The notes under the pieces were generated by a model. It did no database searches and had not been told where the DNA came from. It was given only the letters and a program-made list of their open reading frames with translations. The position numbers and the translations under genes were made by a program. DNA of 64,000 nt from Mucilaginibacter sp. KACC 22773 (GTDB taxonomy: Bacteria; Bacteroidota; Bacteroidia; Sphingobacteriales; Sphingobacteriaceae): the NCBI RefSeq assembly GCF_028736215.1, contig NZ_CP117883.1, positions 4,092,001-4,156,000 on the forward strand. The letters run 5' to 3'. This document shows positions 37,431 to 45,435 of this stretch, one piece after another (positions within the stretch are counted from its first letter, which is position 1; every line of letters starts with the position of its first letter).

Positions 37431-37544
37431 AGTCCTAAGTCGGAAGTCTTAAGTTCTAAGTCAGAAATAAGTTTCAGGTCAAACAAAATTCTTTTTGACT
37501 CAAGACTTCTGGCTTAAGACTTAGTACTTCAGACTCAAGACTTA
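37431..37544. repeat. Inverted heptamer arrays between the two ABC genes
   Basis: Left array 37431-37465 is five heptamers: AGTCCTA, AGTCGGA, AGTCTTA, AGTTCTA, AGTCAGA. Right array (about 37497-37544), read on the opposite strand, is AGTCTTG, AGTCTGA, AGTACTA, AGTCTTA, AGCCAGA, AGTCTTG and a partial unit. Period 7 is exact in both arms. The right arm extends over the stop codon of the downstream gene. Confidence 0.85.
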
Positions 37545-39283
37545 ACCGATTCGTAATTACTGGTACTTTGTTGCGAGTTGAAAATCTGCACATAATCGGT
37601 ACTGGTTTTCATCAGGTCGTCATGTACGCCGCTGGCTACAATTTCGCCCTCCATCAGTAAAATTATCTGGTCGTAATGCTCAACGGAGGCTATTTTTTGC
37701 GTAACCGATATTAATGTTAAGCCCGGATAATTTTGCTGGATATTGGTCAGTATCTTCTTTTCGGTATTGCCATCTACCCGCGCTGTAAAATCATCCAGCA
37801 ATAAAACCTTCGGATTTACCGCCAACGCCCTGGCCAGCATAATGCGCTGTTTTTGGCCGCCCGACAAACTGGATCCCCTTTCGGATACGATGGTATTTAA
37901 CTGGTTGGGCAAACTCCCTATAAAATCTTTCAACTCAGCCGTATCAATCGCCTTTTGCAGCGATTCGTCGGTTACGGTATCGCTAAAAGCAATGTTTTCG
38001 CGAATGCTCATATTAAAAATAATGCTATCCTGGAAAACAAAACCTACCTGCCGGTGAAACGATTCGCTGTCATAAGCCGCTATACTTTTACCATCGTACA
38101 AAACCTCGCCGCTTGTTGTGTTAATAAGCCCGGTTAACAGGTAAAGCAATTGGGTTTTACCTGCTGATGTTGGCCCGATGATGGCAATTTTTGACCCGGC
38201 GGTAACTTTTAACGATACGCCTTTAAGCGCCAGCTTTTGCCCGTAGGCAACAGATACATCCTTCAGTTCCACATCGCCGCGCAGCACCTCTTTTAAATCG
38301 CCGCCGTCTACAACATCGGGCGCATCTAAAACCACGCTAATACGGGTGTATGATGCGCTGGCCTGCGCTATAAGGTTGCTCATAAAGCCGAGCACAAATA
38401 TCGGGAATATCAATAGCGATAAATAGCTGTTAAACGCCGCAAAACTACCCAAACTCATGCCGCCGTTTATTACAAAATGCCCGCCCATTACCAAAATGGT
38501 TAAAGCGGCCATGTTGGCCGTAAAGGTTACGATAGGTATTAAGCCCGCAAAAAAAGTGAGGATTTTTAATCCGTAATTTTTGGCTTCGGTATTGGCAGCC
38601 AAAAATTTATTAAACTCCAGTTGCTGCGAGTTAATAACCCGGATTAATGCTGCGCCCAGAATACTTTCGTTAATAACCTTGTTCAGTGTATCTATTACCC
38701 CTCGGCTTTTCATGAACAGCGCGCGCACATTTTTTAAAACATACGCAAACGTACCGCCTATGATGGGGATAATAACAATAACCGCCAGTGCCAGCCGCCA
38801 ATTGATAATAAGCAGCATTACGCTGCAGCCAATAATGGTAAAAAGCGATGTAACAATTGATACCAGCGCCTGCGATACAAACAGCTTTATGGAGTCGATA
38901 TCGGCGGTAAGGTTGGTTAACAGTTTTGAAGGATTGGCCTGCTCAATAAATGCATGGCTTTGGCGCGAAATTTTATCTGCCAGTTTTTCGCGCAGATCCT
39001 TAGCCACCAACTCCGACGAATAGGTTTGTATAACACCCTGTATCGCGCCGAAAACAAATACCAATATTGCCGCCAGTGAAAACTTTTTAATTACATCATT
39101 AACCACAAATTGGTGATGGGTGTAGGCATCAATTCCATTGGCAATTATTTTAGGCAGCCAAAGGTTAATTGCCGTAGCCGCTACAGAAAAAACTAATAAC
39201 AACGTAACCCAACCCAGGTATGGCTTCAGCAGGCTGAATACGCCGGGTGGTTTTTGATTTGGTTTGGTTTTATTGGGTTGCAT
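37535..39283 (-). CDS. ABC exporter half-transporter (degenerate-site partner)
   Basis: 582 aa from the ATG at 39283; the reading from 39289 would use TTG. Six membrane helices (about 25-310) precede a nucleotide-binding domain. Walker A GPTSAGKTQLL is intact and the signature LSGGQKQR is canonical. Walker B is LLLDDFTARVD with Asp in place of the catalytic Glu, and the switch His is replaced (ISVTQKIAS). It pairs with the half-transporter 141 bp downstream. The MarR gene starts 199 bp away in divergent orientation. Confidence 0.92.
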   Translation of the reverse strand: MQPNKTKPNQKPPGVFSLLKPYLGWVTLLLVFSVAATAINLWLPKIIANGIDAYTHHQFVVNDVIKKFSLAAILVFVFGAIQGVIQTYSSELVAKDLREKLADKISRQSHAFIEQANPSKLLTNLTADIDSIKLFVSQALVSIVTSLFTIIGCSVMLLIINWRLALAVIVIIPIIGGTFAYVLKNVRALFMKSRGVIDTLNKVINESILGAALIRVINSQQLEFNKFLAANTEAKNYGLKILTFFAGLIPIVTFTANMAALTILVMGGHFVINGGMSLGSFAAFNSYLSLLIFPIFVLGFMSNLIAQASASYTRISVVLDAPDVVDGGDLKEVLRGDVELKDVSVAYGQKLALKGVSLKVTAGSKIAIIGPTSAGKTQLLYLLTGLINTTSGEVLYDGKSIAAYDSESFHRQVGFVFQDSIIFNMSIRENIAFSDTVTDESLQKAIDTAELKDFIGSLPNQLNTIVSERGSSLSGGQKQRIMLARALAVNPKVLLLDDFTARVDGNTEKKILTNIQQNYPGLTLISVTQKIASVEHYDQIILLMEGEIVASGVHDDLMKTSTDYVQIFNSQQSTSNYESVKS

Positions 39284-39482
39284 ATGCAAGTTATATTAGA
39301 TGCCGTAAAAGTATACTACAAATAAACGCTACTTTATTGGACGATTGATAATCAAAAACATTTTAAATGTTTGAATAATAATTAAAACCGATCCGAAATA
39401 ACTTTTCAAATATATTACCATTTAGGAATAATTAAAACTTTTTAGAAATAATTTTTTATTTTTATACCGAAATAGGAACATC

Positions 39483-40115
39483 ATGAAGCCAGTAGTCGAA
39501 TTAATTAAAGCGTGGTCGGAATTTGAGGAGGTGAGCACGGACCAAACCGTTGAAACATTTTGCAGATACTACCTGCAAAAACAACGGCCACAGCCCAAAC
39601 ACCCGGGCAAAAAAGGCGAACGCATTATGAATGGCGCTTTCCTGTTAAAAACCATAGGCCGAATCATGAGTGCATACAGCCTTTATTTCCGTGCGGCGGT
39701 AAAACATATTGCCTTGCCCCCCGCCGAAAGTTTCTACTACCTTAACGGCCTTAATCATTTAGGCGAGGTACGAAAAAGCGACCTGATCAACTACATGTTT
39801 GCCGAAACCACCACCGGCATGGAGGTAATTAACCGGCTGATAACCGAAAAGAAAATTGACGAGCGGACATCGCCGGATGATAAACGCGCCAAACTCATTA
39901 AAATAACCGAAGAAGGGCTACGCGCGCTGGAGGAATACTACAAGGTATCGGGCAAAGTTGTGGAAATGACTTTTAAAGGTGTAGACGATAATATTTTAAT
40001 TGATTGCTTCGAGATGCTCCGCTTTTGCGAGCAACGCAACTCCGGCGTAGCCATCGAGCTAAAGAATAAACCTTTTGACCAGATGTATGAGCAGGTGATG
40101 GCAGATAAACAGTAA
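39483..40115 (+). CDS. MarR-family transcriptional regulator
   Basis: 210 aa with an N-terminal extension of about 60 residues. The winged helix follows: YYLNGLNHLGEVRKSDLINYMFAETTTGMEVINRLITEKKI, and wing SPDDKRAKLIKITEEGLRALEEYY. Divergent placement 199 bp from the ABC exporter genes suggests it represses them and responds to the exported compound. This is inferred from position, as usual for MarR-efflux pairs; no operator palindrome was pinned down. Confidence 0.88.
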   Translation: MKPVVELIKAWSEFEEVSTDQTVETFCRYYLQKQRPQPKHPGKKGERIMNGAFLLKTIGRIMSAYSLYFRAAVKHIALPPAESFYYLNGLNHLGEVRKSDLINYMFAETTTGMEVINRLITEKKIDERTSPDDKRAKLIKITEEGLRALEEYYKVSGKVVEMTFKGVDDNILIDCFEMLRFCEQRNSGVAIELKNKPFDQMYEQVMADKQ

Positions 40116-40206
40116 TAAAAATGGCGCTTTGTAATATATAATAGATTGATATCCTGAGTTGTAAAATTTCGTGAAAGTCTGAAGGGAATGGCGTATATAG
40201 CATGAC

Positions 40207-40565
40207 GGCGTAGCCTCACCCGGCGAGGCTACGCCCGCCACCCTCTCTTCACCTGCGGTGAGTGTTGCACAACTAAGGTTGCAAAAAAAAGCGCATGTTT
40301 TATGGCGGTTTGACGCCCTGAGATTTGAATATCGACTAACTTGCTTTTGGCAATAGCTGAATATTAAAATCTCAGAAGGTTGATCGACAAGATTTGAAAT
40401 TTTGCGACGTATGCGCTTAGTTGTGCAACAATCACCGAAGGTGGAAAGAGTTTTTTTAACGCTGAATATCAATACATTAAAAAAAATAAATAATAAACTT
40501 CCAAGCCCCTCTTTCCGGCGAAGCCGAAGAGAGGGTGGCGGGCGTAGCCTCGCCGGGTGAGTCTT
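40207..40565. mobile_element. MITE-like non-coding element with 36-bp inverted termini
   Basis: A perfect 36-bp inverted repeat lies at 40215-40250 and 40526-40561. Inside it a second inverted pair includes TGTTGCACAACTAAG (near 40264-40278) and its complement near 40416-40431. The left terminus is also a compact hairpin with 11-bp arms GGCGTAGCCTC (40207-40217) and GAGGCTACGCC (40225-40235). No coding sequence lies inside. Nested inverted symmetry over about 350 bp fits a miniature transposable element or a composite REP element mobilised in trans. Confidence 0.65.
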
Positions 40566-40573
40566 AGCCAGCG

Positions 40574-40741
40574 TTAAAAGCCAATGTTTGTGTAAATATT
40601 AAATATGGCAAGGATGACAGGGCTTTTATTTTTGAACGTAACTTCCCCTTCAGAATCTGCCGATTTTACTATACTTACAGGCTGGCCCACTCCTGAAAAT
40701 TTAACTTTTATGTATGAGGGAGCCACTTTATTCCTGTAGAT
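40574..40741 (-). pseudogene. Possible C-terminal remnant of an unknown protein
   Basis: On the minus strand 55 codons read YRNKVAPSYIKVKFSGVG, then a segment with SADSEGEVTFKNKSPVIL, ending NIYTNIGF and TAA at 40574-40576. A stop lies just upstream and there is no start codon. The alternating polar/hydrophobic pattern looks like real beta-rich protein, but no family is recognised. It abuts the MITE-like element and may be the tail of a gene that was lost. Confidence 0.25.
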
Positions 40742-40762
40742 TTAAAAAAAATCCAATAATTA

Positions 40763-41362
40763 ATGATCTCTCATTTTGACACAACAGCCAACTATACTTT
40801 AGAGGATGACAGCGTTATACTACGCCCTTTACAGGCCGATGATCTTGAAAACCTACTGCCTTTTGCTATTAATGAGCCTACTACCTGGCAATACTCCAAC
40901 GTGAGCGCCAAATACGAGGATGGCATGCGCCGTTATGTTAACGATGCCCTTAAAGCCCGCGCAGAAGGCCGCGAATATCCTTTTATAGTGATTGACAAGC
41001 AAACCGGCGAATTTGCAGGCAGTACCCGTTATTACGATATACAGCCCAAGCTAAACTCGCTTCAGCTGGGCTATACCTGGTATGGCGAAAAATTCAGGGG
41101 AACTGGTTTAAATAAACATTGTAAATTTTTGCTGTTGCAATTCGCGTTCGAAGAATTGAATATGATGCGGGTTGAATTCAGGGCCGATGCACGTAACGAG
41201 CGCAGCATTGCCGCCATGAAAAGCATTGGCTGCCAGGTTGAAGGCATTTTACGCAGTAACATGCCCCTGGAAGATGGCGGCAGGCGCGACTCCATCATAC
41301 TGAGTATTTTAAAAGATGAATGGGAAAGCGGGGTTAAGGAAAGGCTAAAGGGGAAGCTGTGA
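40763..41362 (+). CDS. GNAT-family N-acetyltransferase (RimJ/RimL type)
   Basis: 199 aa. It should transfer acetyl from acetyl-CoA to an amine. The sequence shows LRPLQADDLENLLPF at the start, GSTRYYDIQPKLNSLQLGYTW in the core and the CoA-binding region GTGLNKHCKFLLLQFAFEELNMMRVEFRADARNERSIAAMKSIGC. The last motif, with its Asn, is typical of RimJ/RimL ribosomal-protein-type acetyltransferases, though many relatives act on small molecules. The substrate is unknown. Confidence 0.9.
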   Translation: MISHFDTTANYTLEDDSVILRPLQADDLENLLPFAINEPTTWQYSNVSAKYEDGMRRYVNDALKARAEGREYPFIVIDKQTGEFAGSTRYYDIQPKLNSLQLGYTWYGEKFRGTGLNKHCKFLLLQFAFEELNMMRVEFRADARNERSIAAMKSIGCQVEGILRSNMPLEDGGRRDSIILSILKDEWESGVKERLKGKL

Positions 41363-41392
41363 TACCAAGCTAAATACATAAATAACCCAATT

Positions 41393-41471
41393 AAATATCG
41401 AACACCGAATTTTGAATATCGAATAATGAATTTACTTCATCATTCTACATTGGTTATCCGGTGTTCGATAT
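41393..41471. repeat. Inverted heptamer arrays between acetyltransferase and peptidase genes
   Basis: Left array: ATATCGA, ACACCGA, ATTTTGA, ATATCGA, ATAATGA. The right array, read on the opposite strand, gives ATATCGA, ACACCGG, ATAACCA, ATGTAGA, ATGATGA. The outer 14 bases (41393-41406 and 41458-41471) match perfectly as an inverted repeat. The whole sits between convergent genes and could also act as a terminator. Confidence 0.85.
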
Positions 41472-41478
41472 TGTTATT

Positions 41479-43803
41479 CTACTTTACCACATTCCTCGGA
41501 TCTGTTTTCGATTTCAACACATATTCATGCGGCGGCTCTACACCTAACAGATTTTTCACAAAGTAATCCCAGCGGCGGCGCATCATGTAGGGCGAGTAAG
41601 GGCCATAACCATGCTGACTGTTTGGAAAAACTACCAGGTCATAATCTTTATTGGCTTTTTCAAGCGCCTCAACCACCAGCATGGTGTTGTAAGGCGGTAC
41701 GTTGTTATCCATTAAGCCATGGGCCAGCATTAGCTTGCCTTTTAAGTTTTTGGCATACGTTTCGTTGGCATGGGCGGCATAATCGGAGTTTGATACCAGG
41801 CCGTCATACCGTTCGCCCCAGTCATCCTCGTAGTTGCGGTTATCATGGTTGCCCGATTCTGAGATGCCCACTTTAAAGAAATCGGGGTAGCGGAACATGG
41901 CCGCGGCCGTAGCAAAGCCACCGCCCGAGTGGCCCCATATGCCTACTTTATTGGTATCAATGGGGTATTGTTTTGATAACTGCCTGATACCTGCAATCTG
42001 ATCGGGCAAAGTATTTTCAGACATATTTCCGTAGCTCATGTCATGGTAACTTTTTGAACGCAGCGGGTTACTGGTACCTTCAATTACTACCACAATAAAA
42101 CCAAGCTCGGCCAGTGATTGATTATCACCCCTTGAAGCCACAAACGACCAGCTGCCTACGCTCCCGCCTTGCGGGCCCGGGTATATGTAATCAATAACCG
42201 GGTATTTTTTGCTGGCATCCATATTGGTCGGCGTAAAAATAAGTCCGTAAATATCAGTTTTGCCATCTCCTGCAATCAATTTAACTGGCGTAGGCGCTTT
42301 CCAGCCGGTAGCGGTTAGCCTTGATACATCGGCTTTTTCCAGGTTAGTTATCAGCTTGCCATCCGTGCTGCGTAAAACGGTAACCGGCGGCATGTCTGGT
42401 TTAGAGTAACTGTCGACAAAATAACCGCCGCCTGGCGATAGGGTAATGTTATGGTTGCCTTCTTCGGGCGTAAGCACGGTAAAATGCTTACCATCAAAGC
42501 CTGCTTTACACAACTGGCCGTAGTATGGATTCTCTTTTTCAAGACCACCGGCAATAAAATAAACCGTGCGGGTTTTCTCGTCAACCTTCAATAGCCTGGT
42601 TACTACAAAATCGCCTTTGGTAATTTGATTTTTGACTTTACCGGTAGCTGCATCGTACAGATACAAATGGCCCCAGTTGTCGCGCTCAGAAAACCAGATG
42701 ATCTCGTTGGTTTTGGGCAAAAACTTCCAGTTAATAGCGCCCCAGCCCGATTCGTACTGAGTTTTCACGGTTTCTTCAAAAACCTCTTTAACGGCGCCAG
42801 TTGCTGCATCGGCAATGCGGAATTTCTCGTTTTTATGATCGCGAGAGGTGGATACGAAAGCCAGCTTTGAAGCGTCAGCGCTCCAATCCACATCATCAAA
42901 TGTGCCGCTACTGCTGATGTCGTCGCTCAGGGTAGCGCGGTGTGCATCGGGCGGCACCTGCAGAGTAATTACTTTAGGATGGTCTACTTCAATAATCACC
43001 CTGGTTATCATTGCAATTTCATCGCCCGGCAAAGGGTATTTCCATTGCTTTAATACCGGTTTGCCCACATTGGTGGTAACCAGGTACATATCGCTTACCT
43101 TACGCTGATCTTGCTTAAAGGTGGCTATCTTCTTTGAATCGGGCGACCAGCGTAAAATTGCCGCGTCGGAGTTTTGCCAGCCTGCATTATCTGTAGCGTA
43201 GCCAAAATCTTTAATACCATCGGTAGTCAGCTGGGTTTGGCTGCCTGTTTTTGTATCGCGCACCCAAAGGTTGTAATCTTTGATATAGGCTGCCCGGTTG
43301 CCGTCTGGCGATAATACTTCTTCTGTTTTGCCCCTGCGTCCGCCAGGCTGCATGCGGCCCCGTTCCGGTTCCGCCCCGGCAGTAACAAGGTCTGTGGTCA
43401 GGTCATACTGCCAGTGTTTATCGGCTGCCGTAAACATTATTTTTTTTCCATCTGCCGGGAAGCTGATGGTTTGAAAAGGCAGCATATTGCCATCGTATTT
43501 GTTGCCCGAAGCCGCTGACAGCAGTTGGGCCAGTTTTTGATGGTCAAAAGCTGCTTCCCGTGTTTTCTTAACCGGGTCAACCAATACAAATTCGCTCCCT
43601 TGTGCGGTGAGTACACGGTACCAGAATTTATCGCCTGGTAACCAGTTAGGCCTTACATCGGCCCTGTCAACAAACTGGGCGGTATTGTAGGTCATAAAAC
43701 TTTCGGCATGTTCATAATCCTTTGTGGTTAAGGGGCTACCCTGCTGGGCATACGCCGACATAACCCAGGCAAACGCCGGAATGGTGAGTAAATATTTATT
43801 CAT
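41479..43803 (-). CDS. S9B prolyl oligopeptidase family (DPP-IV-like) secreted peptidase
   Basis: 774 aa from the ATG at 43803, which starts a proper signal peptide (MNKYLLTIPAFAWVMSAYAQQ); the open frame runs 30 codons further upstream without sense. The N-terminal beta-propeller covers about 40-490. The C-terminal alpha/beta hydrolase has nucleophile Ser626 in GIWGHSGGGFA, the Asp in HGLMDNNVPP and the His in FPNSQHGYG. It probably cleaves X-Pro or X-Ala dipeptides from peptides in the periplasm. Confidence 0.92.
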   Translation of the reverse strand: MNKYLLTIPAFAWVMSAYAQQGSPLTTKDYEHAESFMTYNTAQFVDRADVRPNWLPGDKFWYRVLTAQGSEFVLVDPVKKTREAAFDHQKLAQLLSAASGNKYDGNMLPFQTISFPADGKKIMFTAADKHWQYDLTTDLVTAGAEPERGRMQPGGRRGKTEEVLSPDGNRAAYIKDYNLWVRDTKTGSQTQLTTDGIKDFGYATDNAGWQNSDAAILRWSPDSKKIATFKQDQRKVSDMYLVTTNVGKPVLKQWKYPLPGDEIAMITRVIIEVDHPKVITLQVPPDAHRATLSDDISSSGTFDDVDWSADASKLAFVSTSRDHKNEKFRIADAATGAVKEVFEETVKTQYESGWGAINWKFLPKTNEIIWFSERDNWGHLYLYDAATGKVKNQITKGDFVVTRLLKVDEKTRTVYFIAGGLEKENPYYGQLCKAGFDGKHFTVLTPEEGNHNITLSPGGGYFVDSYSKPDMPPVTVLRSTDGKLITNLEKADVSRLTATGWKAPTPVKLIAGDGKTDIYGLIFTPTNMDASKKYPVIDYIYPGPQGGSVGSWSFVASRGDNQSLAELGFIVVVIEGTSNPLRSKSYHDMSYGNMSENTLPDQIAGIRQLSKQYPIDTNKVGIWGHSGGGFATAAAMFRYPDFFKVGISESGNHDNRNYEDDWGERYDGLVSNSDYAAHANETYAKNLKGKLMLAHGLMDNNVPPYNTMLVVEALEKANKDYDLVVFPNSQHGYGPYSPYMMRRRWDYFVKNLLGVEPPHEYVLKSKTDPRNVVK

Positions 43804-43879
43804 GAGTGTCAACTTATGTTTAAAGCGCAAATTAATGCTTTTTTTTATTTGAGCATGTTTAAAGATTGTTACAGAGCGG

Positions 43880-43914
43880 GAGAACAGAGGCAAGAGTCAG
43901 GAATCAAGTTAAGA
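43880..43914. repeat. Single heptamer array upstream of the DPP-IV-like gene
   Basis: Five consecutive 7-mers, mostly beginning GA: GAGAACA, GAGGCAA, GAGTCAG, GAATCAA, GTTAAGA. No clear inverted partner was found. It lies between the minus-strand aldolase end and the peptidase start, 77 bp or more from the latter. Confidence 0.5.
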
Positions 43915-44035
43915 CTTTTGGCTGACTGGATAGGACAGCGTGAATAAAGGAGTAAGTTTTTCAAAAGGGCGTGCCGGTCATTAGAAAAATAACAACCGAC
44001 AGATTTTTACCAAACAGGGCGTAATTGGCAAACAA

Positions 44036-45064
44036 CTACTGAGGGCCGGTTTCCATATCGGCGCTGTATACACCCATTTTGGCGGCACTATTGCAAGCAG
44101 CGCGGTGTACTAATGCACGTTGGGCTGCAACAATGTTATCGTCATTACCCTTCCAAAGCTCCAGCGCTGGTTGTTGTATCGCCCTCGAGAAAGAGAAAGT
44201 AAGCACCCAGGGCATTACATCGCCAAAGCGGGTGTGCATACGGTTTAACCTTTCGGAAGCAAGCGCTGCCTGTTGGCCGCCCGAAAGGAAGGCTATGCCA
44301 GGTACCGATGCAGGTACGGTTTTTAAGAAGCATTTAATGGTTGCTTCGGCCACTTCGTCTAAACCCGGCTTTTCGGGGCTATTTTCGCCCGGCAATATCA
44401 TATTAGGTTTCAGGATAATGCCTTCCAGGTCGACCCGGTGCTGGTACAAGGCGTTAAATAGGGCATGTATTACCTCGGTAGTAACCTCGGCACATTTTTG
44501 GAGCGAATGATCGCCATCCATCACTACTTCGGGCTCCACAATGGGTACCAAACCGGCTTCCTGGCAAAACATGGCGAAACGGGCAAGGGTGTAAGCATTT
44601 GCCTTTATACAGGTTGGCGACGGGATATCGGCGCCTATAGTGATAACAGCCCGCCATTTGGCAAAACGGGCGCCCATTTTATAGTAGTTCTTCAAACGGT
44701 CGCCAAGGCCATCCAGCCCTTCGGTTATCTTTTCGCCGGGAAAACCAGCCATAGGTATAGCGCCTTCATCAACTTTAATACCCGGAATTATCCCTTTATG
44801 CTTCAAAATATCTATAAACAAGATGCCATCGGCAGTACTTTGCTTTATGGTTTCATCAAACAGGATCGCCCCGCTAATGTATTCCTCCAACCCTGGCGCG
44901 TTTACAATCAGATCACGGTATTTGCGGCGATATTCTTCAGTTTGTGGGATGCCCAGTTCCTGGAAACGCTTGTTACATGTAGCGGTGCTTTCATCCATGG
45001 CCAGCAAACCTTTGTTGCCTTGCATCAGCTGGTAAGCAATGGTTTTTAATGTCGAGGTATCCAT
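44036..45064 (-). CDS. Class I fructose-bisphosphate aldolase
   Basis: 342 aa from the ATG at 45064, which has AAGG six bases upstream; earlier readings need TTG or a cramped site. It interconverts fructose 1,6-bisphosphate with the two triose phosphates. The N-terminal half has GNKGLLAMDESTATCNKRF, and GVKVDEG-like GIKVDEGAIPM carries a phosphate/Schiff-base region residue. The Schiff-base Lys is Lys219 in GIILKPNMILPG, and GIAFLSGGQ is the phosphate-binding loop. It is a eukaryote-like class I enzyme, common in this group. It stands alone here. Confidence 0.93.
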   Translation of the reverse strand: MDTSTLKTIAYQLMQGNKGLLAMDESTATCNKRFQELGIPQTEEYRRKYRDLIVNAPGLEEYISGAILFDETIKQSTADGILFIDILKHKGIIPGIKVDEGAIPMAGFPGEKITEGLDGLGDRLKNYYKMGARFAKWRAVITIGADIPSPTCIKANAYTLARFAMFCQEAGLVPIVEPEVVMDGDHSLQKCAEVTTEVIHALFNALYQHRVDLEGIILKPNMILPGENSPEKPGLDEVAEATIKCFLKTVPASVPGIAFLSGGQQAALASERLNRMHTRFGDVMPWVLTFSFSRAIQQPALELWKGNDDNIVAAQRALVHRAACNSAAKMGVYSADMETGPQ

Positions 45065-45435
45065 AATCATCCTTGTGTTAAGCAGGTACAATAACTAACA
45101 CTAATAGAGCCCGACTTGTTTTATAATTGAGAACATGCTGTTTTATTTGACACGATATTTACCTGCGTAAGTGTCCCGTTCGTAAATATGACCCGTTGAT
45201 GCCGGAAAAAACGGTTACAATAAATGTCATTAATTGATGATCAAATATATTGGCCAGCAACAGGCACAAATATTTGGATGCTAAATTGGGCGATGATTTT
45301 AGTGTTAACCATGATAAAATATAAAATATTGATTATTAAATACTTATAAATAAAATATCTAAAATATGTTAAGTTATGTTAACCCAATTGGATGCGTTTG
45401 ACCCTGCGTGTACAGCCAAGTTTGTCGTACAGCCT
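45065..45435. other. Intergenic region upstream of aldolase
   Basis: 370 bp, very AT-rich in 45290-45380. No ORF or clear hairpin was found. It should contain the aldolase promoter and the end of the CocE-like transcript. Confidence 0.5.

Noticed and set aside
43804..43893. Thirty-codon extension of the DPP-IV-like peptidase
   Set aside because: It would bury the signal peptide that starts at 43803.
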